DNA from: Mesorhizobium sp.
GTDB taxonomy: Bacteria > Pseudomonadota > Alphaproteobacteria > Rhizobiales > Rhizobiaceae
DNA length: 48,652 bases
NCBI GenBank assembly: GCA_004020365.1
Contig: SAQR01000048.1
Location: 1-48,652 of the forward strand
Direction: 5' to 3'
Positions 34,421 through 43,241 of this stretch are shown here, one piece after another. Below the pieces are notes generated by a model, which made no database searches, was not told the origin of the DNA, and saw only the letters and a list, made by a program, of their open reading frames with translations. Numbering within the stretch: the first letter of the stretch is position 1; the number at the start of each line of letters is the position of its first letter. The position numbers and the translations under genes were made by a program.

Positions 34421-34715
34421 ATGGAAAAATACCTTGTCGTTGGAGCGTCGCGCGGTATCGGCCTCGGCCTGGTCGAGGCGCTGCTGGCGGACGGCCGGTC
34501 GGTCGTCGCCATGAGCCGGGACGGCGCGAGCCATGCGGCCGCCGCCAACTGGGTCGCTCTCGACATCACCCAGCGCGCTTCGTGCGACCGTGGCGGGGCG
34601 GCCGCCGACATCGATATCGCGACGTGTCGATGGGCTTCTGGCGCTGTTGGACGAGGAGGCTGACGCCGCCACGTTTCGCTACTGCGACTATCTCGGCCGT
34701 CCCCTGCCGTACTGA
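34421..34715 (+). pseudogene. Short-chain dehydrogenase remnant with internal deletion
   Basis: From the ATG at 34421 the frame encodes an SDR N-terminus (MEKYLVVGASRGIGLGLVEA, then VVAMSRD and ALDIT) and then loses family likeness near 34575. In another frame, VDGLLALLDEEADAATFRYC and DYLGRPLPY give an SDR-like C-terminus ending at 34715. The catalytic Tyr-Lys part is missing, so most of the gene was deleted. It ends one base before the convergent GntR gene. Confidence 0.7.
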
Positions 34716-35687
34716 TCAGTCGAGCACGAAAGGCACTTCGGTTCGCGAGTTCAGCGCCCGGAAGGCCTCGAGGCGTTCCGCGGCCTTTCTGCTCGACGAC
34801 AGGAGGTGTCGGGCGAGGCGGTCGCGCGCGGTCAGGAAATCCTGCGCCTCGATCGCCTCGACGATGCCGAGATGCTCGTCCATGAAGGCGTCGACCGCAT
34901 CGGGGCCGCGCACGGCGCGCTGTATGTGCTTGCCCGCCACGAGCACGCAGTGCGTGCGCTTCAGCGCCTCCAGCAGTTCCCCGTTCTCGCTGTGGCGAAG
35001 GGCGTCGACATGCAGGTCCTCCTCGATGGCGTCGAGTTCCGAGCCGTCGATCGCCGGATAGCTCTCGATCGCGTCGAGCAGCCGCCGCTTCATCCCCGCG
35101 ATCTGTTCGTGGGGGATCCGTGGAATCGCCGTGCGTAAGGCGGCCGGCTCCATCAACAGCCGCACCTCGTAGAGGTTGCGGAAGCGCGCCTCGTCGAGCG
35201 GATTGATCCGCCATTTCGCCTTGTCGTCCCTGACGACGATGCCCGTCATCGCCGCATGCTGCAGCAGGTCGCCGGCCACCGTGCGGCCGACGCCATAGTG
35301 CCGCGCCAGCGCCAGTTCGTTGATGCGCGCGGCGCCGTAGACGGCGCGCAGGATCACCGTCTTCTCGAAATCGTAGTAAATTCCTCGCCATGCGAAGGTC
35401 TTCGGATATTCGGCCGCCTCAGGCTCCAGCTCCAGCATTTCGCGGGTTACCGGCAAACGCAGCGGATCGCCGCGCCGGCCGGCAAGGACTCCGCGCCCGT
35501 CGAATTTGCGGACGTGGCCTTCCGCCTCGAGCTTGGCCAGCGCCTGCTTGACCGGTGTCCTGCTGGAATCGAAAATCGCCGCGATGGGGCCTTCCAGCAG
35601 AACCGTTCCCTCAGGCAGCGCCTTCGACAGGACCGCCTTCCTCAGCGCCTCGGCTATCGCTTCATAGGCGAGCGTTCTGTGCGCCAT
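34716..35687 (-). CDS. GntR-family FCD regulator with two predicted winged-helix regions
   Basis: This 323-residue protein is longer than a usual FCD regulator (about 225-240). Residues about 5-70 (LAYEAIAEALRKAVLSKALP, SSRTPVKQALAKLEAEGHV) form a GntR winged helix. After a linker, residues about 105-165 (YYDFEKTVILRAVYGAARIN, LARHYGVGRTVAGDLLQHAA) look like a second winged helix. The FCD domain follows, with FRNLYEVRLLMEPAAL and histidines in LHVDALRHSENG, DEHLGIVEA and RLARHLLSS. It sits 14 bases before the UxaA-family gene's 3' end and may be its downstream co-gene or separately transcribed. It is a candidate regulator of the divergent UxaA/aldolase operons or the wider regulon. Confidence 0.85.
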   Translation of the reverse strand: MAHRTLAYEAIAEALRKAVLSKALPEGTVLLEGPIAAIFDSSRTPVKQALAKLEAEGHVRKFDGRGVLAGRRGDPLRLPVTREMLELEPEAAEYPKTFAWRGIYYDFEKTVILRAVYGAARINELALARHYGVGRTVAGDLLQHAAMTGIVVRDDKAKWRINPLDEARFRNLYEVRLLMEPAALRTAIPRIPHEQIAGMKRRLLDAIESYPAIDGSELDAIEEDLHVDALRHSENGELLEALKRTHCVLVAGKHIQRAVRGPDAVDAFMDEHLGIVEAIEAQDFLTARDRLARHLLSSSRKAAERLEAFRALNSRTEVPFVLD

Positions 35688-35701
35688 AGGCCTCTTTCAG
35701 G

Positions 35702-37219
35702 TCAGGTGACCGCCCCTATCTGCCAAGGCACGAATTCGTTGTCACCATAATTGTAGCCCTCGCTCAGCGTCCGTTCGCCCGAGGCGATGGCGATGATCTT
35801 TTCAAAGATGCGCTCGCCGGCGGCGGCGATGGTGTCAGAGCCGTCGATGATCCCGCCGCAGTTGATGTCCATGTCCTCGCTCATGTGCTCGTACATGGCG
35901 CTGTTGGTGGCGACCTTGATGCAGGGCGCCGGCTTGAAGCCGGACACGGAGCCTCGTCCCGTGGTGAAGACGATCAGGTTGCAGCCGCCTGCGACCTGCC
36001 CGGTGACGGCAACTGGGTCATAGCCGGGCGTGTCCATGAAGACGAAGCCGGGGTGGTCGATGGGCTCGGCATATTCGTAAACCTCCTGAAGCGGCATCGA
36101 GCCACCCTTAGCAACGGCTCCGAGCGATTTCTCCAGGATCGTCGTCAACCCGCCTTCCTTGTTGCCGTGGGAGGGGTTGTTGTTCAACTCCGCGCCATTA
36201 CGGGAGGTGTAGTCGCGCCACCAGTCAATGCGAGCCATCAGCTTCTCGGCGATCCGGGGCGTCGCAGCGCGGCGCGTCAGCAGATGTTCGGCGCCGTAGA
36301 TCTCCGGCGTTTCGCTGAGCACGGCGGTCCCGCCATGCCGGACCAGAAGGTCCGCGGCATGGCCGAGGGCGGGATTGGCGGTGATCCCGGAGTAACCATC
36401 GGAGCCGCCGCATTGCAGAGCCAGCTTGATGCCGGAGAGCGGTACGGTCGTACGTTTGGCAGCGGCGACGGTCGGCAGCATGTCGTTAATGATCGCGACG
36501 CCTTCCGCAACTGTCTTGCGGGTTCCGCCCATGTGCTGGATCGTCATGGCGCGCAGTAGCGGCCCGTCGCCGAGGTCGAAGGCCTTCTGCATATGGCTGA
36601 TCTGGTTGGTTTCGCAGCCGAGCCCGATCATCAGGATGGCGGCAAAGTTTGGATTGCGAGCATAGCCGGCGAGCACCCGGCGCAGGTAGAGATAACCTTC
36701 AGTGTTGGTGGGTATCGCGCAGCCCGTGCCGTGCGTGAGCGCCACGACGCCGTCGACATTCGTGTGATTGCCGAAGCCGTTGAGCCGGAAATGCTCGGCG
36801 ATGGCGCGCGCCACGGTCGCCGAGCAGTTCACCGAGGTAACGATGCCGATGTAGTTGCGCGTGCCGACAAGACCGTTCGGCCGGACGTAGCCCTGAAAGC
36901 CGCGCCTTTCGCTTTCCGGCAGCAGCGGCGTCGGTCCGCCGTCGACGGCGAAATGGTGGGCGACTTCGCTGTCGAGCATCGACAGGTTCTTCAGGTGAAC
37001 ATGCTCGCCGGGTTCGATCCTCCTGCTGGCGATACCGATGACCTGCCCGTATTTCAGGACCGACTCGCCCTCCCCGATCGGGCGGACAGCGACCTTGTGC
37101 CCGCTGGGAACGGCTTCCGACGTGACGACCTCGCCAAGGTCCTCTCCCTCCGCCAAGGCGCGGGTGGCGACGATGACGTTGTCGTCGGAGTGAAGCCTTA
37201 TCGCGGCCGGAGCTTCCAT
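35702..37219 (-). CDS. UxaA-family (altronate/galactarate-type) dehydratase
   Basis: From the ATG at 37219 (AGAGG upstream) the protein has 505 residues. An N-terminal SAF-type domain (about 1-95; VIVATRALAEGEDLGEVVTS) is fused to the UxaA catalytic region, with GTRNYIGIVTSVNCSATVAR, LTHGTGCAIPTNTEGYLYLR, LMIGLGCETNQ, LALQCGGSDGYSGITANPAL and a C-terminal INCGGIIDGSDTIAAAGERI. Known members dehydrate D-altronate, D-galactarate or related sugar acids to 2-keto-3-deoxy acids, using a metal centre. The in-frame start at 37249 lies in the operator and is rejected. The divergent aldolase at 37312 could cleave its product, an attractive two-step unit. Confidence 0.92.
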   Translation of the reverse strand: MEAPAAIRLHSDDNVIVATRALAEGEDLGEVVTSEAVPSGHKVAVRPIGEGESVLKYGQVIGIASRRIEPGEHVHLKNLSMLDSEVAHHFAVDGGPTPLLPESERRGFQGYVRPNGLVGTRNYIGIVTSVNCSATVARAIAEHFRLNGFGNHTNVDGVVALTHGTGCAIPTNTEGYLYLRRVLAGYARNPNFAAILMIGLGCETNQISHMQKAFDLGDGPLLRAMTIQHMGGTRKTVAEGVAIINDMLPTVAAAKRTTVPLSGIKLALQCGGSDGYSGITANPALGHAADLLVRHGGTAVLSETPEIYGAEHLLTRRAATPRIAEKLMARIDWWRDYTSRNGAELNNNPSHGNKEGGLTTILEKSLGAVAKGGSMPLQEVYEYAEPIDHPGFVFMDTPGYDPVAVTGQVAGGCNLIVFTTGRGSVSGFKPAPCIKVATNSAMYEHMSEDMDINCGGIIDGSDTIAAAGERIFEKIIAIASGERTLSEGYNYGDNEFVPWQIGAVT

Positions 37220-37237
37220 GGAAAACCTCTTAATGAG

Positions 37238-37281
37238 TATTGCATGCAATAATCATTTATGATAGCCAGCGCTAAAGTCAA
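37238..37281. promoter_or_regulatory. Divergent promoter region with perfect GntR-type palindrome
   Basis: TATTGCATGCAATA (37238-37251) is a perfect 14-bp palindrome containing TTGCATGCAA, the most symmetrical of the TTGnATnCAA boxes in the window. On the minus strand TTGACT (37281-37276) could be the -35 of the UxaA-family gene, with the palindrome just downstream of the -10. It also lies 61 bases before the aldolase start on the plus strand. Confidence 0.65.
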
Positions 37282-37311
37282 GGCCCTTGGGTCGCCAGGA
37301 GACATTGGACT

Positions 37312-38232
37312 ATGCCAGCTGCCCCGTATTCAGGACTGTTTCCCGTCGCGCCGACGCCGTTCGACGACCGTGGCGACGTCGATGTCGAAGGACAGGCGCG
37401 GGTTCTGGACTGCATGATCGACCAAAAGGTCGACGGCATCTGCGTGCTCGCCAACTACTCCGAACAGTTCCTGCTGTTAGACGGCGAGCGCGCCGCGCTG
37501 ACCGAGCTGTCGCTTCGGCATGTCGGTGGGCGGGTGCCCGTCATGGTCACGTGCAGCCACTTCAGTACGCGGATCGCGTCGGAACGGGCCCAGGACGCCG
37601 CGCAGCGCGGCGCAAGCCTGCTCATGCTGATGCCGCCCTATCACGGCGCCGGCATCAAGCTGGAAGAGTCTTCGATCTACGATCATTTCGCCCGCGTCGC
37701 CGAGGCTGCCGGCATTCCGGTCATGATCCAGGACGCGCCGCTGAGTGGCGTCAGCCTCTCGGTCGATTTCATGGCGCGGATCGCGCGGACCCTGCCGCTG
37801 GTGCGCTACTTCAAGGTCGAGGTGGCAGGCACCGCGGCCAAGATACGCGAGCTGATCGAGGTCGGCGGCGAGACGATAGAGGGTCCTTTCGACGGCGAGG
37901 AAGCCATTACGCTGATGGCCGACCTCGACGCCGGCGCGACCGGCGTCATGTCGAGCGCGATGATCCCCGATCTCATCAAGCCCATCCTCGCCGACCACGC
38001 CGCGGGCCGGCGGGACGCCGCCGCCGAAGGCTATCGTCGCGTGCTGCCGCTGATCAACTACGAGAACCGTCAGTGCGGCCTGAGGGCAGCAAAGACCGTG
38101 ATGATGGAGGGCGGCGTCATCAAGTCCGACCACGTGCGCCACCCGCTTGAGGCAATGCATCCGCAGACGCGGGCCGGCCTGCTGGAACTGGCGCGCGAGG
38201 TCGATCCCATTGCGTTGCGCTGGGGCAAATAG
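37312..38232 (+). CDS. DapA-superfamily aldolase with Gln at the usual Tyr position
   Basis: This 306-residue DHDPS/NAL-superfamily protein has N-terminal YSGLFPVAPTPFDDRGDVDV, Schiff-base lysine K168 (VRYFKVE) and a full TIM-barrel length. The strand that normally carries the catalytic Tyr (YNNP) reads VMIQDAP, with Q140. The GxxGE loop reads LANYSEQ. These changes set it apart from the aldolase at 5765 and from lysine biosynthesis. They recall sugar-acid lyases and dehydratases of the superfamily that use other residues for proton transfer. It leads an operon with an AroE-like dehydrogenase and a DegT aminotransferase and is divergent from the UxaA dehydratase. Confidence 0.9.
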   Translation: MPAAPYSGLFPVAPTPFDDRGDVDVEGQARVLDCMIDQKVDGICVLANYSEQFLLLDGERAALTELSLRHVGGRVPVMVTCSHFSTRIASERAQDAAQRGASLLMLMPPYHGAGIKLEESSIYDHFARVAEAAGIPVMIQDAPLSGVSLSVDFMARIARTLPLVRYFKVEVAGTAAKIRELIEVGGETIEGPFDGEEAITLMADLDAGATGVMSSAMIPDLIKPILADHAAGRRDAAAEGYRRVLPLINYENRQCGLRAAKTVMMEGGVIKSDHVRHPLEAMHPQTRAGLLELAREVDPIALRWGK

Positions 38233-38239
38233 GTCCGCC

Positions 38240-39031
38240 ATGTTGGAGATCACCGGTAGGACGCGCGTGCTCGGCATCCTCGCCCACCCGACCGACCACG
38301 TGAAAGCGCCGCCCGGTATCAACCGCATTGCGCGCGAACGCGGCAAGGATGCCGTCATGGTCCCGTTCAATGTCGCGCCGGCGGACTTGCAGGCCTTTGT
38401 CGGTACCCTCAGGACGCTGCTGAGCTTTGACGGAGCGATCGTTACGGTGCCGCACAAGCAAGCCATCCTGACGCTGTGCGATGATCTCACGCCGCATGCC
38501 CGGGCGGTGGGGGCCGCCAACATCCTGCGCCGCGAGCCAGACGGGCGGCTGATCGGCGGCCAGCTCGATGGCGCGGGCTTCATCCAGGGCTTGCGCCATG
38601 CCGGAATCGAGCCCAAGGGCAAGGGCATTTATCTCGCCGGCGCCGGTGGCGCCGCCAGCGCGATCGCCTTCGCCGCCGCCGAGGCGGAAGTGGCGTTTCT
38701 CACGCTGGCCAACCGCAGCCAGGGCAAGGCGGACGAACTGCGCCGTCGGCTGCTCCAGTTCAATCCACGTCTCGCCGTCGGCATCGGCACGCGCGATCCT
38801 AGCGGCCATGACATCGTTATCAACGGCACGACGCTGGGCATGACGGCCGACGATGACTTGCCGGTGGACGCGGAGCGCCTGTCGCCCGGCATGGTGGTCG
38901 CCGAGGTCGTCATGGTGCCGGAGATGACGCCGCTGCTGGAAGGGGCCTGCGCAAAAGGCTGCCAGATCCATCTGGGCCACCACATGCTCGACCATCAACT
39001 GCGGCTCATGGCCGACTTCATGGGGCTCTAG
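38240..39031 (+). CDS. AroE-like dehydrogenase lacking the shikimate-binding Ser-x-Ser
   Basis: This 263-residue protein of the shikimate/quinate dehydrogenase family has catalytic K73 (IVTVPHKQA), the cofactor loop GAGGAAS (134-140), GAANIL near 91-96 and catalytic-type Asp D110 (GGQLDGAGF). Two hallmarks deviate: the N-terminal S-x-S that binds the shikimate carboxylate is VKA (HVKAPPGIN), and GxNTDGxGF reads GGQLDGAGF. It probably acts on a different polyol or cyclitol-type acid. The ATG at 38240 is 7 bases after the aldolase stop. No biosynthetic aro genes are near, and the context is catabolic. Confidence 0.88.
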   Translation: MLEITGRTRVLGILAHPTDHVKAPPGINRIARERGKDAVMVPFNVAPADLQAFVGTLRTLLSFDGAIVTVPHKQAILTLCDDLTPHARAVGAANILRREPDGRLIGGQLDGAGFIQGLRHAGIEPKGKGIYLAGAGGAASAIAFAAAEAEVAFLTLANRSQGKADELRRRLLQFNPRLAVGIGTRDPSGHDIVINGTTLGMTADDDLPVDAERLSPGMVVAEVVMVPEMTPLLEGACAKGCQIHLGHHMLDHQLRLMADFMGL

Positions 39032-39078
39032 GATTGGCCCTAGCCCTCGCACAACACAGCACCGCTCTGGAGACCTTG

Positions 39079-40323
39079 ATGAAGAACCTGGCAATTAACG
39101 GCGGTCCGCGCGCGATCGAAGGTGTGCTTCCCAGTTTTCGCGATACGACGGGCCGCACATTCGGCAAGGCCGAAAGCGATTACCTCCGCGAGGTGATGGA
39201 GTCGGGCCGGCTTTCCTTCCTGACAGGCCCGAAGACGGCGGCTTTCGAGCGGCGCTGGGCGGAAACCTATGGCGTCAAGCACGCCGTCGCAGCGGCCAAC
39301 GGCACCGCGGCGCTGCACACGGCGGTGGTCTATCTCAACCCGGAGCCGGGCGACGAAATCATTCTGTCGCCGATCACGGATGCCGGGACCGTCATTCCGA
39401 TCCTGTCGCAACTCGCCATTCCGGTTTTCGCCGATGTCGATCCCTTGACGCAGAACATGGCCCCCGCCTCCATCGAGCGCAACATAACGCCTCGGACACG
39501 CGCCATCATCGTCACCCATGTTTACGGTCACCCTGCCGACATGGATGCGATCCTGTCGCTTGCCAGGAAGCACAAGCTTTTCATCATCGAGGATTGCGCG
39601 CAGGCACACCTTGCCACCTACAAGGGGCGGCTGTGCGGCACGATCGGCGATATCGGCTGCTTTAGCTTCCAGCAGTCGAAGCACATGACCACGGGTGACG
39701 GCGGCATGGTCATCAGCAATGACGATGGCCGCTTCGGGCGCGGCCTGCGGCATTGCAGCGACAAGGGCTGGCCGCGCGAGCGCGGCGGGCGCGACCACCT
39801 GTTCCTGGCGCCGAACTACCACATGACCGAGCTACAGGCAGCGGTCGGTCTCGGGCAGCTGGAGCAGCTCGACAGCTTCGTGACCAATCGAGTCTGCGCC
39901 GCCGACAGGCTGACCGAACTTCTGGCGGACATCGAGGTGCAGCCCGTCTTGCCGCTGAACGATACGAAGGGCGTCTACTTCTTCTACTCCTTCCGGCTCG
40001 ATCCCGGAAAGCTGACGGCGCCGGTGGCGGACATCATCAAGGCGCTGGTCGCCGAGGGTATCGATGGTTTCATCGGCTATCCCGGACCCATTCCCCTCTA
40101 CCGCTATCCAGTGGTGCGCGACCACAAGACATTCGGCAATTCTGGCCTGCCGTTCACCCTGGTCGGCGCGCGGCGGGACGACTTCAATTCGGCGCTTTGC
40201 CCGGAGGCCGAGAAGGCCTGCCGGGAAACGGTTTGCATGTGGTGGAACGACCGCTTCGAGGAGCGCCACTTGCAGCAGATGGCCGAGGCGATCGGAAAGG
40301 TCGTCTCGGCCTACCGGGCATAA
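39079..40323 (+). CDS. DegT/DnrJ/EryC1/StrS-family PLP aminotransferase
   Basis: From the ATG at 39079 (GGAG upstream) the protein has 414 residues. The PLP lysine is K201 in CFSFQQSKHMTTGDGGM, with the conserved EDCAQAH (D172) and N-terminal LTGPKTAAFERRWAETYG and AANGTAALHTAV. Family members transaminate keto-sugars or keto-cyclitols, normally for aminosugar biosynthesis, and a few act in reverse. No nucleotide-sugar or antibiotic genes are present, so a role in deaminating an imported amino sugar or aminocyclitol, or modifying a keto intermediate, is suggested only by context. It starts 47 bases after the AroE-like gene. Confidence 0.9.
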   Translation: MKNLAINGGPRAIEGVLPSFRDTTGRTFGKAESDYLREVMESGRLSFLTGPKTAAFERRWAETYGVKHAVAAANGTAALHTAVVYLNPEPGDEIILSPITDAGTVIPILSQLAIPVFADVDPLTQNMAPASIERNITPRTRAIIVTHVYGHPADMDAILSLARKHKLFIIEDCAQAHLATYKGRLCGTIGDIGCFSFQQSKHMTTGDGGMVISNDDGRFGRGLRHCSDKGWPRERGGRDHLFLAPNYHMTELQAAVGLGQLEQLDSFVTNRVCAADRLTELLADIEVQPVLPLNDTKGVYFFYSFRLDPGKLTAPVADIIKALVAEGIDGFIGYPGPIPLYRYPVVRDHKTFGNSGLPFTLVGARRDDFNSALCPEAEKACRETVCMWWNDRFEERHLQQMAEAIGKVVSAYRA

Positions 40324-40342
40324 CCGACCGAATCTGCCACTG

Positions 40343-40368
40343 CCGGGGCATTGCTGAAAATGCTCCGG
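40343..40368. terminator. Terminator-like hairpin between convergent operons
   Basis: CCGGGGCATT (40343-40352) pairs with AATGCTCCGG (40359-40368) over 10 bp with one G-U, around loop GCTGAA. It lies between the convergent aminotransferase and PotA-like genes. No T-tract follows. Confidence 0.5.
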
Positions 40369-40405
40369 TTCCGGGCGTTTGTCGGTCACTAGCGATCCAG
40401 TATGG

Positions 40406-41545
40406 TTACTGCTCCAGCGCTCCATCTGCGTCAGCGAATGCGCGGTCCGGTGCAAGGCAGTTCACGTCCGTGCTGGACCAGTACAGCGTCGCGCTGTCGC
40501 CGGCGGCTGGCAGTGTCTGCGCCCGGCTGTTCTGCACCTGCACCTTGGCCAGCTCGCCGTTTTGAGTCCTGACCGTGAAGAAGCTTCGGCTTCCCATGAA
40601 GACGGATTCCTCGACGGTCACCGAGGTCGACTGCTCGCGTTCGGATGAAGGCGTGAAGGCCAAAGCCTCCGGCCTGATCGAGACGACCAAGAAGTCGCCT
40701 CTACGGAACACTTCCTGTCGCCTGGGGTCGGCGCTTGCCTGGAAATCGGCGAATCCGGTCCTCGCCGCCACCGTTTCGGCGGTGGCGTCGACGACGACGG
40801 CCTCGAACAGATTGGTCTCGCCGAGAAACTTGGCGGCGAACAGCGAGGTCGGCCGCCAATACATTTCGCGCGGCGAGGCGGTCTGCGCGATCCGGCCCTT
40901 CTCCATCAGGATGATGCGGTCCGAAAGGACCATCGCTTCGTCCTGATCGTGGGTCACATAGATGAATGTCGCGCCGGTCGCGGCGTGGATGCGCTTCATC
41001 TCCACCAACATGTGCTGCCTGATCTTGAGGTCGAGCGCTGCCAGCGGCTCGTCGAGTAGAAGCACCTTGGGTTCATTGACCAGCGCTCTGGCCAGCGCGA
41101 CGCGCTGGCTTTGCCCGCCGCTCAGCTCCGTGATGGCGCGGCTTGACAATTCCTTCAGCTTGACGATGCCCAACAGGCACTGGACGCGTGTCTTGACTTC
41201 CGCCTCCGTCATGCCGCGCACCCTCAGTCCAAAGGCGACGTTGTCGAAAACGTCGAGATGCGGAAACAGCGCATACCGCTGGAAAACCATGTTGACCGGC
41301 CGCCGCTCCGGTGGCTGGTCGGCGCAGTCACGGCCGTCGATCCTTATCGTTCCGGAACTTGGCGATTCGAACCCGGCGATGAGCCGCATAAGCGTGGTCT
41401 TGCCGCAGCCGCTCGGGCCGAGCAGCGTGACAATCTCGCCGGCGGTTACGGAGAGATCGATATCGGCGAGCGCCTGGAAGCTGCCGAAACGCTTGCCGAC
41501 GCCGACGGCTTCGATGACGGTCTGCTTAGGCATGTCGGGCCTCAT
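40406..41545 (-). CDS. PotA-like ABC transporter ATPase (polyamine/opine/iron family)
   Basis: This 379-residue protein has Walker A GPSGCGKTT, Q-loop VFQRYALFPHLDVFDN, signature LSGGQSQRVALARAL, Walker B VLLLDEPLAALD, H-loop THDQDEAM, and a C-terminal TOBE domain (LVVSIRPEALAFTP, VFMGSRSFFTV). This is the PotA/FbpC class. The ATG at 41545 overlaps the permease stop by 4 bases; MPKQ at 41533 is an alternative. It powers the importer formed with the next three genes. These systems take up putrescine/spermidine or related cationic or small organic compounds. Confidence 0.93.
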   Translation of the reverse strand: MRPDMPKQTVIEAVGVGKRFGSFQALADIDLSVTAGEIVTLLGPSGCGKTTLMRLIAGFESPSSGTIRIDGRDCADQPPERRPVNMVFQRYALFPHLDVFDNVAFGLRVRGMTEAEVKTRVQCLLGIVKLKELSSRAITELSGGQSQRVALARALVNEPKVLLLDEPLAALDLKIRQHMLVEMKRIHAATGATFIYVTHDQDEAMVLSDRIILMEKGRIAQTASPREMYWRPTSLFAAKFLGETNLFEAVVVDATAETVAARTGFADFQASADPRRQEVFRRGDFLVVSIRPEALAFTPSSEREQSTSVTVEESVFMGSRSFFTVRTQNGELAKVQVQNSRAQTLPAAGDSATLYWSSTDVNCLAPDRAFADADGALEQ

Positions 41546-42330
41546 TGCTGTGTCCGGGCGGCGATGGCTGTCTTGCGTTTCAGGTGCCCTATGGCCCAGG
41601 CGGCGAACAGAACGGCGATGGAAAAGACGAGGGCAAGCGTAGAGACCGCGTTGATGAGCGGCGTCACCGTCCGCCGCATCATCGACCAGACATACATGGG
41701 CAGGGTGGTCTCGGTTCCGGCGACGAACACCGTGACGATGAACTCATCGAAGGATACGGCGAATGCCAGGATCGCGGCGGCGACCAATGTCGGCATAATG
41801 AGCGGAATTGTCACCCGGCGGAAAACCTGAAACTGATTGGCGCCGAGGTCCCGGGCAGCCTCTTCGAGCGACGGGTCGAACAGGGACAGACGGGCGCGCA
41901 TGGTCAGGATCAGCACCGGCAGCGCGATGACGACATGGCCGATGACGATGGTGAAGGTGGAAAGCTGCAGCCCCGCCTGTGCGAAGAGCACCAGCAGCGA
42001 CACGCCGACGAACAGGCCGGGCAGCGCGATCGGCGTCAGCCACAGCACTTCGAGCGCCAACCGCGTGCGTCCGCCGACACGCAACCAGGCCAGGGCGGCC
42101 GCGCCGCCGAGAACAAGGCAAGTCATAGCCGTCGCCGTGGCGATGACGAGACTTTTGACAACGGCGGCGCCAAGCGCCGCGTTACCAAGCAATTCGGCGT
42201 ACCAGCGCAGGCTGAAGCCCTGAAACGGGAAAGACAGGGCAGGGGTGGCGTGAAAGGAGAACAGAACGATGATCGCAATAGGCGCGACCAGAAAGCCGAG
42301 GATGAGCCAGACGGTTATTCTGAGGATCAT
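41542..42330 (-). CDS. PotC-like ABC permease
   Basis: This 262-residue permease has about six membrane segments (ITVWLILGFLVAPIAIIVLF first). The binding-protein-dependent permease EAA loop reads EEAARDLGANQFQVFRRVTI-P, followed by the FAVSFDEFIVTVFVAG motif typical of PotC/PotI. It is joined by 4-base overlaps to the PotB-like gene upstream and the ATPase downstream. Confidence 0.92.
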   Translation of the reverse strand: MILRITVWLILGFLVAPIAIIVLFSFHATPALSFPFQGFSLRWYAELLGNAALGAAVVKSLVIATATAMTCLVLGGAAALAWLRVGGRTRLALEVLWLTPIALPGLFVGVSLLVLFAQAGLQLSTFTIVIGHVVIALPVLILTMRARLSLFDPSLEEAARDLGANQFQVFRRVTIPLIMPTLVAAAILAFAVSFDEFIVTVFVAGTETTLPMYVWSMMRRTVTPLINAVSTLALVFSIAVLFAAWAIGHLKRKTAIAARTQQ

Positions 42331-43205
42331 GCGCCGGCCCCCTGGCGACGCCTTGCGCCGGGCAGCAGGCCGCTCCAGCGCCCGGCCAAGGTGATCGCGC
42401 CATAAAGCAGGATGGAGAGGGCGAACATGATGAAGGCCTGCGCTGCGCCCAGCGGCCAGTTGCCCGTCTTGCGGAACTGGTCGGCAATCAGAAGGCCGGT
42501 GGTCTGGCCGGACGGCCCGCCGAGCATCTGTGGCGTTACGTAGTCGCCGGCTACGAGGATGAAGGTCAGCATGAAGGCGCCGATCAACCCATTCGCGGCG
42601 TTGGGCGCAACGACGCGGAAAAACGCGCCGAGCTGAGAGGTGCCGAGATCACGCGAGGCTTCGACGAGCTCGGGCTTGATGTCCCGCAGCGACGACGCCA
42701 CCAGCAGAATGCAGAGCGGCAGATAGACGTGGATCAGCGTGATGGCGACGGCAAAGCGGCTGAACAGGAGTGCTTCGACCGGGGCGTCGACCAACCCCAG
42801 CTGGAGCAGGACCGTGTTGAGGACACCGCTCGTGCCGAGCAGGGTTCGCCACGCATAGACGCGGACCAGATAGCTGGAGAACCAGGTTATCAGGACGAGA
42901 TAGAGGATCGCCTGCGATTTCCGCACATAGGTGAGATAGTAGGCGACCGGGATCGCCAATATCAGGGTGGCAGCCGCCGTTATCAGGCCGATGGTGATCG
43001 CGTTGCCCGTCACGCGCCAGAAAAGCGCGGAGGCCAGCGCGTTGAGATAGTTGGAAAAGACGAAATCCGGGATGATCTGGTAGGAAGCCGCCCGCCAGAA
43101 GCTGTAGACAAGTAGGACGGCTGTCGGCGCCACGAAGAACAACGACATGTAGAAGGCGGCTGGCGCTGCCAGCAGCCTCCCTGTCGTTTGATTCGAAAGC
43201 CTCAC
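42327..43205 (-). CDS. PotB-like ABC permease
   Basis: This 292-residue permease begins MRLSNQTTGRLLAAPAAFYM with a first span near 12-35. The EAA loop reads VEASRDLGTSQLGAFFRVVA-P, followed by FILVAGDYVTPQMLGG, the PotB/PotH signature. It is the other half of the channel with the PotC-like protein, 36 bases after the binding-protein gene. Confidence 0.92.
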   Translation of the reverse strand: MRLSNQTTGRLLAAPAAFYMSLFFVAPTAVLLVYSFWRAASYQIIPDFVFSNYLNALASALFWRVTGNAITIGLITAAATLILAIPVAYYLTYVRKSQAILYLVLITWFSSYLVRVYAWRTLLGTSGVLNTVLLQLGLVDAPVEALLFSRFAVAITLIHVYLPLCILLVASSLRDIKPELVEASRDLGTSQLGAFFRVVAPNAANGLIGAFMLTFILVAGDYVTPQMLGGPSGQTTGLLIADQFRKTGNWPLGAAQAFIMFALSILLYGAITLAGRWSGLLPGARRRQGAGA

Positions 43206-43241
43206 CGGGCGCTCGGCGATGCGCTTGAGCGCATCATCTGT

